Assembly: GCF_024499055.1 (NCBI RefSeq)
Contig: NZ_CP071249.1
Coordinates: forward strand, 1,577,501-1,641,500
Direction of reading: 5' to 3'
DNA length: 64,000 bases
DNA from: Turicibacter bilis
GTDB lineage: Bacteria > Bacillota_I > Bacilli_A > MOL361 > Turicibacteraceae
A program made the position numbers and the translations under genes. This document shows, piece by piece, positions 27,036-36,059 of the stretch. The notes beneath the pieces were generated by a model, which did not search any database, was not told where the DNA came from, and saw only the letters and a program-made list of their open reading frames with translations. Each line of letters opens with the position of its first letter. Position 1 is the first letter of the stretch.

Positions 27036-27908
27036 CTAAATTAAACAATCTAATACACCCGTGATTAAAAAGACAATACTAATCACCTGATTAATACTAT
27101 AAGAAGCTACTTTTACATTTTTTAAATTATCTGGTGCTACTAATTTATGTTGGATGATAAATAAAACAATATTAATCGTTAATCCAGCAAAATAAATGAT
27201 TCCTAGATCCGGTGATAAAAGACCAATCACAATTAAGAAAGCAACAGCTAAGATATGAAAGGCGGATGAAATATGTAAGGCATTTTTGACTCCAAATCGT
27301 GCTGGAATCGAATGAATGCCATTTTTAACATCAAAATCGTAATCTTGTGCACCATAAATAATATCAAATCCCGCTACCCATAGCGTATTAGCTGCCCCCA
27401 TTAAAAGAGGAATCCATGAAATAGTTCCAGTTACAGCTAACCATGCCCCAACAGGTGCTGCTGCAGAAGTTACACCTAAGACTAAATGACATAGCCAAGT
27501 AAATCGCTTCGTGTATGAATAAATCGTCATTAAAAAGAGCGCAATTGGGGATAAAATTAGACAAATCGTATTTAACTGCGCTGCTGCGAACACCATGATG
27601 GCAAAGCAAATCACAACAAAAATGATGACTTCCTTTTTATTCATTAATCCTTGTGGAATCTGGCGGGTTGCTGTACGAGGATTTTTCGCATCAATTTCAG
27701 CATCAATGACACGATTTAAGGCATTTGCCCCCGTACGAGCTGACAGAAAGGCAATTAAAACCCAAAAGATTATTTTAAAACTCAAATGACCTTGCCCAGC
27801 TAATAACATGGAAATAAGAGCAAAGGATAATGAAAAAATCGTATGTGAGAACATGACTAAAATTCCATAGTCATTAACTTTTTTATAAATCTTTTTAGTT
27901 AATTCCAT
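27036..27908 (-). CDS. UbiA-family polyprenyltransferase, MqnP-like
   Basis: Membrane enzyme joining a polyprenyl chain to an aromatic acid. About 290 residues and eight helices. The first Asp-rich motif is ALNRVIDAEIDAKNPRT, close to MqnP and UbiA; the second is DIIYGAQDYDFDVKNGI. I chose ATG at 27906-27908 (AAGGAG 11 bases away); it overlaps the ubiD end by 14 bases. With the UbiD below it points to a menaquinone-type ring rather than ubiquinone, which Firmicutes lack. Confidence 0.88.
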   Translation of the reverse strand: MELTKKIYKKVNDYGILVMFSHTIFSLSFALISMLLAGQGHLSFKIIFWVLIAFLSARTGANALNRVIDAEIDAKNPRTATRQIPQGLMNKKEVIIFVVICFAIMVFAAAQLNTICLILSPIALFLMTIYSYTKRFTWLCHLVLGVTSAAAPVGAWLAVTGTISWIPLLMGAANTLWVAGFDIIYGAQDYDFDVKNGIHSIPARFGVKNALHISSAFHILAVAFLIVIGLLSPDLGIIYFAGLTINIVLFIIQHKLVAPDNLKNVKVASYSINQVISIVFLITGVLDCLI

Positions 27909-29715
27909 ACTCGCTCCATCTCCTTGTGACTTTTTCTTTAATTTCATCAGACATAACAATATCATTTGGCCATTGACGAGGATGCTGATCTAAGGTTGTC
28001 TTTTTGGTTGCATCAATTCCAACTCGATGACCAAAGTTTTGATCTGACACTTCAACAATTTCTAAATCTCGTTTAGCATCGATATTATTAAAGACCTTCC
28101 ATGCCACTTTAGAGGTATCTTTTGCATCGACATCTTCATCTACGACAATTAAGAATTTGTTAAACGCCATTTCTTCTTGATTCCATAGTTCATGCATTAA
28201 GTTTTGGACATCTCCTGACTGTTGTTTTTTCATAGAAACAATTAGGCATCCTTGAAGGACTCCCTGTAAAGGATAATCAAAACTTTGAATTTGAGGATGA
28301 GTTTCAAGATAAGAAGTGAAATCTTTCTGCTCAGCTATCTTCCACTCCACCATCTTGCCTTCTACTTCAAATTTTCGTGTAGCATCAACACCTAATCGAT
28401 AACCATAATGATCGGTCGCTGATGAGTGGTCTAATGCATCTAATGGGCCTTGTGAGAAGACTAAATCTTCTTTAAGATCTAAAGTTTTAAAGATGTGATT
28501 TGCGACCATTTTCGTATCATGAGGGTTAATGTCTTCATCCACAACAATGATCATTTTAGCATACATCATCTGTCCCATCCCCCATAGAGAATTCATTACT
28601 TTCTTTCCATGACCAGGGAATCGCTTTTTAATAGAGACGATGACGCAGTTATGAAAGACACCTTCAAAGGGTAGAGAGTAATCCACAATCTCAGGATAAA
28701 TCATTTTTAAAAGCGGTAAAAATGCTCGCTCAGTTGCTTTACTCATATAACAATCTTCCATCGGTGGTCGTCCAACAATTGTTGCTGGATAAATCGCATC
28801 TTTTTTGTGTGTGATACACGTGACATGAAAGGCTGGATACATGTCAGCTAATGAATAATAGCCCGTGTGATCACCAAATGGCCCTTCTAATCGTAACGCT
28901 TCATTGACATCAACATATCCTTCAAGAATAAATTCTGCATCGGCTGGAACATAGATATCACTCGTAATCGATTTAACCATTTTGACTGGACGTTTTCGTA
29001 AATAACCTGCAAACATCATTTCATCAATCATTTTAGGTAATGGAGCAATTGCCGAGAAGATAATAGCTGGATCACAACCAATCGCAACTGAAACTGGCAT
29101 TTTTCCACCTAACTGGCGATATTTATCATAAATTTCGCGACCATCTTTATGCCAATGCCAATGCATACCTGTCGTATTTTTGTCAAAAATCTGCATCCTG
29201 TACATTCCTGTATTTTGAACTCCAGTGTCTGGATCCTTCGTCATGACTAATGGTAAGGTAAAGAATCGCCCTCCATCTTCAGGCCAACATTTTAAAACCG
29301 GTAAGGTTGAGAGATCTGGATGATGTTCAATGACTTCTTGGCAAGCCCCTTTCATCGGTAATTTCCAAGGAAAAACAGCTAAAAGTCTCATCAAATTTGG
29401 AATTGACCGAATCAGACTCGGAATCTTTATATAATTTTGCATATTAATTAAGTTGGCAATATCTCGCTCTAAATCATCTAGCTCATTTACACCAAGTGCC
29501 CAACTCATTCGATCATCACTTCCCATCGAATTAATTAAGACAGGATAGTTTGATCCTTTTACATTTTCAAATAACAATGCGGGTCCGTACTGTTTTGAAA
29601 TTCGATCTGTAATTTCTGTAATTTCTAATTCTGCATCGACCTCTGCTGTAACCTTGACTAATTCTCCTCTTTTTTCTAAGAGGTTCATAAACGATCGAAT
29701 ATCTTTAAATGCCAT
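27895..29715 (-). CDS. UbiD-family decarboxylase, menaquinone (MqnL-like) type
   Basis: Prenylated-FMN decarboxylase acting on an aromatic or prenylated aromatic acid. The start MAFKDIRSFMNLLEKRGELV follows GAGGAGG; a 31-residue upstream extension is discarded. About 606 residues. The family core includes NTGMYRMQIFD, TGMHWHWHKDGREIY, EGPFGDHTGYYS and VGRPPMEDC. Segments GVFHNCVIVSIKKRFPGH and GPLDALDHSSATDHYGYRLG match the futalosine-pathway enzyme. The C-terminal domain then occurs a second time (residues about 500-590). It is first gene of a seven-gene operon. Confidence 0.9.
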   Translation of the reverse strand: MAFKDIRSFMNLLEKRGELVKVTAEVDAELEITEITDRISKQYGPALLFENVKGSNYPVLINSMGSDDRMSWALGVNELDDLERDIANLINMQNYIKIPSLIRSIPNLMRLLAVFPWKLPMKGACQEVIEHHPDLSTLPVLKCWPEDGGRFFTLPLVMTKDPDTGVQNTGMYRMQIFDKNTTGMHWHWHKDGREIYDKYRQLGGKMPVSVAIGCDPAIIFSAIAPLPKMIDEMMFAGYLRKRPVKMVKSITSDIYVPADAEFILEGYVDVNEALRLEGPFGDHTGYYSLADMYPAFHVTCITHKKDAIYPATIVGRPPMEDCYMSKATERAFLPLLKMIYPEIVDYSLPFEGVFHNCVIVSIKKRFPGHGKKVMNSLWGMGQMMYAKMIIVVDEDINPHDTKMVANHIFKTLDLKEDLVFSQGPLDALDHSSATDHYGYRLGVDATRKFEVEGKMVEWKIAEQKDFTSYLETHPQIQSFDYPLQGVLQGCLIVSMKKQQSGDVQNLMHELWNQEEMAFNKFLIVVDEDVDAKDTSKVAWKVFNNIDAKRDLEIVEVSDQNFGHRVGIDATKKTTLDQHPRQWPNDIVMSDEIKEKVTRRWSEYGIN

Positions 29716-29892
29716 TATTTCCTCCTCAAACTTTTTATTAATTCTCCTCTTGAAACTTTTATTTTTTCTCTCCTTTTCAAAAGAAAAAATATAGTTCAAA
29801 TAGTTCATTTTTCACCACAAACTCTATTATAAAATCTCTTGTATCAAAATTTCTACATTTTATTACAGATTATAATAAGCAGTTTTTAAATA

Positions 29893-29946
29893 ATGGAATT
29901 TTTTATGTAATATTCCAGATAGATTCTAATAGAATCATAACTGACG
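29893..29946 (-). promoter_or_regulatory. Two inverted repeats upstream of the ubiD operon
   Basis: TGGAAT...ATTCCA (about 29894-29916) and the perfect GATTCTA-A-TAGAATC (29932-29946) lie about 180-230 bases before ubiD. Nearer the gene TATAAT on the minus strand has no good -35. These could be operators or leader hairpins. Nothing else is recognised in 29716-30098. Confidence 0.3.
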
Positions 29947-30098
29947 AATTATTTTGTCGAACTTTGTATAACGTAATTTGAATTGAAAACGAAACCAAAT
30001 TCGAACATCCCCCTATCAAAGATAATTATTTTTCTTCATCATAAACATCTATCATTGACTACTATAAAGAACATTAGATGAATTTAATTTATTTTTAT

Positions 30099-30239
30099 CT
30101 ATATACATGGCGAAAAGCTTTTAACATGATTTGAAAGAACTCTTATCATAGAGATTGCTTTGATATAAGTTCCTTTCAGAATCTTTTTACTATAGCTAGT
30201 ATATAAGAAAAACCATCAATTAGATTTCGCCATATATAG
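30099..30239. repeat. 141-bp palindromic element of unknown kind
   Basis: Terminal arms CTATATACATGGCGAAAA and TTTCGCCATATATAG pair almost perfectly. Inside, GAAAGAACTCTTATCA and TGATATAAGTTCCTTTC form a second long stem, and ACTA-GCTA-TAGT a third small one. No coding frame. It could be a MITE-type mobile element or a structured RNA. No target-site duplication is clear. Confidence 0.45.
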
Positions 30240-30242
30240 AAT

Positions 30243-30279
30243 ATAAAAAAGAAGAAATTGACTTAACACAATTTCTTCC
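30243..30279 (-). terminator. Terminator after the 109-residue gene
   Basis: GAAGAAATTG / CAATTTCTTC arms; the minus strand continues with TTTTTTATA. Confidence 0.75.
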
Positions 30280-30328
30280 TACTATTTATAGTTAGTCTAC
30301 CAATCAGCTTTATGTTGAGATGATTCCC

Positions 30329-30658
30329 TTACTCACTCTGAGTCATTAATTCAATTCGAATTAATAATTCACTCAAATGATCTTCGGTAACATTATAAAA
30401 ACACCCTTCTTCATCTCGATAAAACCATGGTGAATTTAAATCATCTACATAGGCAATTCTATCGTATAGATGGTTCCAATGCATCAATTCTCCCTTTGAT
30501 TCACGTAAAATCAAATCTTGAAGACGTTGTTGTGACCATAAATATTCAGAAACAACTCGCTCTATTTTCTTTGATCCATCGATTACTCCATGAATAGCAT
30601 CTTCCAACTTATTCTCTTTAATTAGCCTCTGGATATCTCTCATCATATTTAACACCAT
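30329..30658 (-). CDS. Hypothetical protein of 109 residues
   Basis: I do not recognise this gene. It has a good ribosome site (AAGGAAG, seven bases from the ATG) and its own terminator. The protein is helical and charged at the N-terminus (IQRLIKENKLEDAIHGVIDG), followed by aromatic-rich LMHWNHLYDRIAYVDD and SPWFYRDEEGCFYNV. No signal peptide or membrane helix. It lies between rpmE and the 141-bp palindromic element. Confidence 0.6.
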   Translation of the reverse strand: MVLNMMRDIQRLIKENKLEDAIHGVIDGSKKIERVVSEYLWSQQRLQDLILRESKGELMHWNHLYDRIAYVDDLNSPWFYRDEEGCFYNVTEDHLSELLIRIELMTQSE

Positions 30659-30980
30659 TTACTTCCTTTCCATTATTATTGTTCAGCTTTTCATTCTATT
30701 GTTCTCTCATCATCTATGAAGTAAGTAAAAGTCAAAATCAGCAATACATAAGATAGTCCTAGTTTGAACATTTTTCAACTAAATATTCCCTAATACAGGA
30801 TATTTTAATTCTTTTTTCCAATCATTGATTTAAACAAATAGAGCTTTTGGCCTATGCCAAAGCTCTTTCTCTCTCTGTTTTTAAATCAGTTTATGTTAAT
30901 TATTAAAATCTCCTCAGGTTGTTAAATTAAAATAAATAAAAAAAAAACACCACACAAATGGTGGTGTTTCAAAATCAAAA
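30659..30980. terminator. Gap with two hairpins, terminators near rpmE
   Basis: AAACACCAC / GTGGTGTTT (30944-30968) is followed on the minus strand by a long T run and ends rpmE. AGAGCTTTTGGC / GCCAAAGCTCT (30840-30866) is a second hairpin 70 bases on, with weaker T runs. Rest shows no gene; the promoter of the 109-residue gene must lie near 30700. Confidence 0.7.
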
Positions 30981-31190
30981 CTATTTAGTGTTGATTCCGT
31001 ATTTTTTGTTGAAGCGTTCGATACGTCCATCAGCTTGAGCGAATTTTTGACGTCCTGTGTAGAATGGATGACAGTTTGAGCAAGTGTCAACACGAATTTC
31101 TTTCTTAACAGATCCGCTTTCGAATTCGTTTCCACAAGTTGTACATACTACGTTAATACGGTTGTATTCTGGATGGATTCCTTGTTTCAT
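30981..31190 (-). CDS. rpmE: 50S ribosomal protein L31, zinc-binding type
   Basis: Peripheral large-subunit protein. The 69 residues start [20 protein letters not shown] and contain [14 protein letters not shown], so the zinc-binding cysteines of the C+ form are present, as opposed to the zinc-free paralogue made under zinc starvation. AAGGAG precedes the ATG. A palindrome lies just upstream. Confidence 0.97.
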   Translation of the reverse strand: MKQGIHPEYNRINVVCTTCGNEFESGSVKKEIRVDTCSNCHPFYTGRQKFAQADGRIERFNKKYGINTK

Positions 31191-31210
31191 TCTAGTTCAC
31201 TCCTTCGGCC

Positions 31211-31230
31211 CTGATTAATTGATTAATCAG
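31211..31230 (-). promoter_or_regulatory. Palindrome in the rpmE leader
   Basis: CTGATTAAT-TG-ATTAATCAG, 9-bp perfect arms, lies 20 bases upstream of the rpmE start. It may be a leader hairpin sensed by L31 or an operator; the sequence does not decide. Confidence 0.35.
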
Positions 31231-31386
31231 AGAAAGTCTATATAACAATAGAATTATACTAAATTTATAGTACTGGTGCAATAAAAATTTTCATGAATCG
31301 ATCAATTAAAATTTGACAATTGCTATGAAATTAGTTAATTGCAAATAAAGTACTCTATCTTAGCATTCCATTTTTATTTTGTTTTA

Positions 31387-32646
31387 TTATTCTGTTACAG
31401 TTTCACGCCAAACTTTAGCACCGATATTGTTTAATTTTTGTTCAATATTTGAATATCCACGATCAATATGGTATGTATTTCCGATTTCGGTTACACCCTC
31501 AGCAATTAACCCCGCAATCACTAATGAAGCTCCCGCACGTAAGTCTGTTGCTTTTACGCGAGCAGCATGTAATTTTGTTGGTCCTTGAACAATCGCAGAG
31601 TTTCCTTGAACTTTAATATTTGCTCCCATTTTATTTAATTCGAAACAATTTTTGAAACGATCAGAATAGATTGTATCTGTTACCATTCCAACCCCAGTTG
31701 CTTGTGTTAATAAAGTCACTAATGGTTGTTGTAAATCTGTTGCAAGTCCTGGATAAGTACTTGTTTTAAAATCAACGGCTTTCATTTCTTTGCCGCCACG
31801 TACAATGACATGATCTGCATGAACATCAATATCCACACCCATTTCGCGTAATTTTGCAATTAACGCCTCTAAGTGATGAGGAATAATGTTATCAATTTTA
31901 ACTTCTTCTCCAGCGACAGCTGCTAAAGTAATATATGTTCCAGCTTCAATACGGTCAGGAATAATTGCATGACGTGTGCCATGAAGTGATGAAACTCCCT
32001 GAATACGAATTTCACCTGTTCCTGCTCCTTTAATTTTAGCTCCCATACTATTTAAAAGATTAGCTAAATCGATAATTTCTGGTTCTTTCGCAGCATTTTC
32101 GATTATCGTTGTTCCTTCTGCTTTAACGGCAGCTAACATAATGTTAATCGTAGCCCCTACTGAAGCAAAATCTAAATAAATCTTAGCTCCTGTTAATTTC
32201 TCGGCTTTTAAGCGAATCGCTCCCGATTCTTGTGTAATAGTTGCTCCTAAAGCTTCAAATCCTTTTAAGTGTAAGTCAATTGGACGTGGACCTAAGTAGC
32301 AACCCCCAGGCATTCCAATCACTGCTTCTTTAAATTTTCCAAGTAAAGCCCCCATAAAATAATATGAAGCTCGTAATTTATTTACTGCACCCTCTACTAA
32401 TGGTGTATTGATTAAATTTGTAGGATCTATAATTAACTCGTCATTATCTATCTTATATGTACCATTTAATTGTTCAATCATCATCCCTAGATGCTCAACA
32501 TCCACAATCTGTGGAACACCTTCTAAAATAACTGAAGAATCCGCTAAAATGGCCGCAGGAATTAAAGCAACTGTACTATTTTTAGCACTATCAATTCGGA
32601 CCGTTCCGTTTAATGGACGTCCTCCTTCTATTTTAATCACTTCCAT
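31387..32646 (-). CDS. murA: UDP-N-acetylglucosamine 1-carboxyvinyltransferase
   Basis: First committed step of peptidoglycan synthesis: transfers enolpyruvate from PEP to UDP-GlcNAc. The 419 residues show [16 protein letters not shown] at the N-terminus and the catalytic-Cys loop [15 protein letters not shown], the Cys that fosfomycin alkylates. The end [15 protein letters not shown] is typical. Low-GC Gram-positives often have two murA genes; I cannot tell which this is. It stands alone near rpmE, as in Bacillus. Confidence 0.96.
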   Translation of the reverse strand: MEVIKIEGGRPLNGTVRIDSAKNSTVALIPAAILADSSVILEGVPQIVDVEHLGMMIEQLNGTYKIDNDELIIDPTNLINTPLVEGAVNKLRASYYFMGALLGKFKEAVIGMPGGCYLGPRPIDLHLKGFEALGATITQESGAIRLKAEKLTGAKIYLDFASVGATINIMLAAVKAEGTTIIENAAKEPEIIDLANLLNSMGAKIKGAGTGEIRIQGVSSLHGTRHAIIPDRIEAGTYITLAAVAGEEVKIDNIIPHHLEALIAKLREMGVDIDVHADHVIVRGGKEMKAVDFKTSTYPGLATDLQQPLVTLLTQATGVGMVTDTIYSDRFKNCFELNKMGANIKVQGNSAIVQGPTKLHAARVKATDLRAGASLVIAGLIAEGVTEIGNTYHIDRGYSNIEQKLNNIGAKVWRETVTE

Positions 32647-33085
32647 CGACGCTCTTCCTTTCTGTTTTTACACGAATACCTATTGTATTATATCAAACTT
32701 TAGCCCAAGTTGTTAAAGATATTTTCACCTTTTATAGCGCTTAAGACATAATTTTCAAAAAATTTCTTAATTATCTATTATCTCAAGTAGATTCGACACG
32801 AAATCGCTTTTGATTTTTGTTAATTTAAATAATATTTTATCAAAATGAACCGAACGAAAAAAGAAGAAGAAAAGACCTCTGTAATCTAGGATGATTACTT
32901 AGATTCTTTTATGGTAAAGTAAATTTCAAAAATGCAATCTTTTCTTTAGCAAGAATACGCTTCTCACTTCATATTTTTCAACATTAATTATCTTTTCCTA
33001 TCGACTTATCATTATCCTCTCTGCTTTTTCTTTTCATCTATTGTCACATCCTGTAAAATACTAGGTGATAGGAGGGATTTCATCT
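32647..33085. other. Gap between murA and the fumarase operon
   Basis: The divergent intergenic stretch has no supported gene. It must hold promoters for murA and the fumarase operon. AT-rich tracts abound, but I see no convincing paired -35/-10 or structured leader. Confidence 0.4.
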
Positions 33086-33925
33086 ATGAGAAAACTTGAA
33101 GTATCAAGCATTATTCCAAAGATTGAATCAATGTGTATTGAAGCAAACTATAATGCAAGCTCATCACTTATGACGACATTAAGACAAGCTCAAGAAAACG
33201 AAAGTTCTACTCTTGGGCAAACCATCTTAAGTCAAATTATTAAAAATGATGAAATTGCAACAAATTCACAAGTACCGATGTGCCAAGATACAGGAATTGT
33301 TGTCGTATTTGTTGAGATTGGTTCAAGTATTCAATTGATTGGAAACCTTGAAGAGGCCATTCATGAAGGTATCCGACGTGGATATCAAAACGGTTATTTA
33401 AGAAAATCAGTCGTTGCACATCCTCTAGACCGTATCAATACGAAGGATAATACGCCAGCCATCATTCACTACCAATGGGTAGAAGGCGATGAATTAAAAA
33501 TTACGATTGCCCCTAAAGGTGCTGGAAGTGAAAATGTCAGTGCGGTTGGAATGTTAAAACCATCAGATGGCTATGAAGGGGTTAAACAATTTGTCCTAGA
33601 TACGATTTTAAAAGCTGGAGGAAACCCTTGTCCACCGATTATTGTCGGAGTCGGGGTTGGTGGGAATTTTGAAAAATGTGCCCTACTCTCTAAGCAAGCA
33701 TTAATGCGTCCATTAGAAGATACATCATCAGATGAAATTTGCGCACGTCTTGAAAAAGAATTATTAACTGAAATTAATGAGTTAAATATCGGTCCAATGG
33801 GGTTCGGTGGAAGCACAACTGCATTAGCCGTCAAAGTTAATGCTTATCCATGCCATATTGCATCTTTACCCGTGGCAGTCAACATTCAATGCCACGCCTC
33901 AAGACATGTCACAGAAATTTTTTAA
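33086..33925 (+). CDS. Fumarate hydratase class I, alpha subunit
   Basis: Iron-sulfur subunit of a two-part fumarase interconverting fumarate and malate. About 279 residues; cluster cysteines are likely in [25 protein letters not shown] and [22 protein letters not shown] and [15 protein letters not shown] are family blocks. I chose ATG 33086 behind GGAGGG; a 7-residue longer start covers that site. The beta subunit follows after 16 bases. Confidence 0.95.
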   Translation: MRKLEVSSIIPKIESMCIEANYNASSSLMTTLRQAQENESSTLGQTILSQIIKNDEIATNSQVPMCQDTGIVVVFVEIGSSIQLIGNLEEAIHEGIRRGYQNGYLRKSVVAHPLDRINTKDNTPAIIHYQWVEGDELKITIAPKGAGSENVSAVGMLKPSDGYEGVKQFVLDTILKAGGNPCPPIIVGVGVGGNFEKCALLSKQALMRPLEDTSSDEICARLEKELLTEINELNIGPMGFGGSTTALAVKVNAYPCHIASLPVAVNIQCHASRHVTEIF

Positions 33926-33941
33926 TTAAAGGATGAGGACA

Positions 33942-34469
33942 ATGAAAATTAACTTACCGTTAACAAAAGAAGTCACTAAAAACTTAAAAGCTGGGGATAT
34001 TGTTGAATTATCTGGGATCATTTATACAGCACGTGATGCAGCTCATAAACGATTAATTGAACGTTTAGATGCAAATGAACCATTACCATTTGATTTAAAA
34101 GATAGTATCATTTACTATGTCGGTCCAACACCTGAAAAACCAGGTGCCGTCATTGGATCGGCAGGTCCGACGACAAGTTATCGAATGGATGCTTACGCAC
34201 CGACCCTTTTAGATTTAGGATTAAAAGGAATGATCGGTAAAGGTCCACGTAATCATGAGGTAATTGATGCGATGAAACGTAATGATGCTGTTTATTTTGC
34301 AGCTGTTGGTGGTGCGGCGGCGCTTCTTGCTTTACATATTAAAGAAGCTGAAGTGATTGCTTTTGATGATTTAGGAACAGAGGCGATTCGCCGCTTAGTG
34401 GTGGAAGATTTCCCTGTTATTGTGGCGACAGATTGTCATGGTAATAGTCTTTATTCAACTCAAAACTAA
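33942..34469 (+). CDS. Fumarate hydratase class I, beta subunit
   Basis: C-terminal partner of the two-part fumarase. The 175 residues start MKINLPLTKEVTKNLKAGDI and contain YTARDAAHKR, YYVGPTPEKPG, IGSAGPTTSYRMD and GKGPRNHEVIDAM. Alternative ATG three codons earlier. Together with the malic enzyme 27 bases on it gives fumarate to malate to pyruvate. Confidence 0.95.
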   Translation: MKINLPLTKEVTKNLKAGDIVELSGIIYTARDAAHKRLIERLDANEPLPFDLKDSIIYYVGPTPEKPGAVIGSAGPTTSYRMDAYAPTLLDLGLKGMIGKGPRNHEVIDAMKRNDAVYFAAVGGAAALLALHIKEAEVIAFDDLGTEAIRRLVVEDFPVIVATDCHGNSLYSTQN

Positions 34470-34496
34470 TCGAAAAAACTATTTGGAGGATTTATT

Positions 34497-35678
34497 ATGA
34501 ATGTTTTTGAACAATCGTTAGCATTACATGCACAGGCTCGCGGAAAAATCGAGATTAATTCAAAGGTTAAGGTTGAGTCGAAGGAAGATTTAAGTCTAGC
34601 TTATTCACCTGGTGTTGCTGAGCCTTGTCGTGTGATTTCAGCAAATGAAGACGAAGTATATACTTACACAAGTAAAGGAAATATGGTTGCCGTCATTACG
34701 GATGGTTCAGCTGTTTTAGGACTTGGAAATATTGGTCCGAAAGCCGCTTTACCTGTTATGGAAGGAAAGTCTATTTTATTAAAACAGTTTGCTGGGGTAG
34801 ACTCTTTTCCTCTTTGTCTTGATACACAAGATCCTGAACTGATTATTCAAACTTGTAAATTGTTAGCTCCATCTTTAGGAGGAATTAATTTAGAGGATAT
34901 TTCGGCACCTCGTTGTGTCGAGATTGAGCGTCGTCTAATCGAAGAAATGGATATTCCGGTTTTCCACGATGACCAACACGGTACAGCTATCGTTGTGAGT
35001 GCAGCTTTAATTAATGCTTGCCAGTTAACCGATCGTAAATTAGAAGATTTAAAAGTAGTTGTGAGTGGAACCGGAGCAGCGGGAAGTTCCATTATTAAAA
35101 TGTTAAATCAATTAGGGGTTGGGGATATTATCGGTTACAACATTGATGGAATTGTACATCGTGATAAAATTGATCGCTATGACTTCTTAACAAAAGAGTT
35201 AGTTGAAATTACAAATAAAGAAAACTTCATCGGTGATGATACATTAGCCTCTGCGTTAGTCGGTGCTGATGTATTTATCGGAGTCTCAGTTGCCAACATT
35301 GTGACACCTGAAATGGTTCGTTCCATGAATAAAGATCCTTTCATCTTTGCGATGGCGAACCCAAATCCTGAAATTATGCCAGAAGATGCATTAGCAGGTG
35401 GCGCTTTAGTCGTCGGAACAGGTCGTTCAGACTTCCCTAATCAAATTAATAATGTTTTAGCTTTCCCTGGTATTTTCCGTGGAGCTTTAGATGCGCGTGC
35501 CACAAAAATCAATGAAGAAATGAAATTAGCAGCCGCAATGGCTATTGCCTCATGTGTCCCAGAAGAAGAGTTACGCGCTGACTTCATCATTCCTTCGCCA
35601 TTTGATCCAAAAGTCGCTGAACGCGTAGCAGATGCTGTTAAAAAAGTAGCAAAAGAAACTGGCGTAGCTCGTATATAA
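34497..35678 (+). CDS. NAD(P)-dependent malic enzyme
   Basis: Oxidative decarboxylation of malate to pyruvate. The 393 residues match the short bacterial form: SLAYSPGVAEPCRVI, then VLGLGNIGPKAALPVMEGK, metal site FHDDQHGTAIV and Rossmann VVSGTGAAGSSIIKML. Cofactor choice cannot be read. GGAGG precedes the ATG. It closes a fumarase-malic enzyme operon that could supply reducing power and pyruvate from C4 acids. Confidence 0.96.
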   Translation: MNVFEQSLALHAQARGKIEINSKVKVESKEDLSLAYSPGVAEPCRVISANEDEVYTYTSKGNMVAVITDGSAVLGLGNIGPKAALPVMEGKSILLKQFAGVDSFPLCLDTQDPELIIQTCKLLAPSLGGINLEDISAPRCVEIERRLIEEMDIPVFHDDQHGTAIVVSAALINACQLTDRKLEDLKVVVSGTGAAGSSIIKMLNQLGVGDIIGYNIDGIVHRDKIDRYDFLTKELVEITNKENFIGDDTLASALVGADVFIGVSVANIVTPEMVRSMNKDPFIFAMANPNPEIMPEDALAGGALVVGTGRSDFPNQINNVLAFPGIFRGALDARATKINEEMKLAAAMAIASCVPEEELRADFIIPSPFDPKVAERVADAVKKVAKETGVARI

Positions 35679-35697
35679 ACAATATAATCTATATCGC

Positions 35698-35972
35698 TTT
35701 GGAGAAATTGAATATCGCTTCGATTTGTTGTTTCTTATGAACCAGGAGGCCTAAGTGATAAGTTGCATATCGTTGTTGATACGCAGACTGGGATTAACTA
35801 CATAAAGATTTGTTATGATCATGTCTCTGGCCTAACTCCTTTATTATATAAATCAGTCATACTATCAACGTATTTTAAGAACTTAGCTTGACTTAAAATC
35901 TCTAGATTATGTATTGGTTTGTATATAGATGCCGAAGGACAAGTTGTTGTGAAACCCATTGCTAAAAAATAA
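35698..35972 (+). pseudogene. Decayed DUF6440-like gene with an internal insertion
   Basis: One plus frame reads GGLSDKLHIVVDTQTGINYI, then CYDHVSGLTPLL, and about 90 bases later IDAEGQVVVKPIAKK. Small DUF6440 proteins have TGVNYL...SGGLTPLLDxxGxxVV in one run, so about 30 codons with a stop seem inserted between TPL and DAEG. A frameshift also separates the N-terminus. The family is recalled, not searched. Confidence 0.5.
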
Positions 35973-35977
35973 TATAT

Positions 35978-36010
35978 TAAAACAGCATGATTGATTATGC
36001 TGTTTTTTTT
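35978..36010 (+). terminator. Terminator after the DUF6440 remnant
   Basis: AAACAGCAT / ATGCTGTTT with an 8-base loop and a T8 run. Confidence 0.8.
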
Positions 36011-36059
36011 ACTGAGAAGGAATTAAACGTGATGCAAAAATTTAGAGGATTTATTACTA

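Noticed and set aside
27388-27609. 73-residue minus frame within ubiA
   Set aside because: Out-of-frame shadow of the prenyltransferase.
29716-30098. Riboswitch in front of the ubiD operon
   Set aside because: Two short inverted repeats are present, but no known aptamer pattern could be recognised.
30914-31135. 73-residue minus-strand frame over rpmE
   Set aside because: Overlaps L31 in another frame and runs through its terminator.
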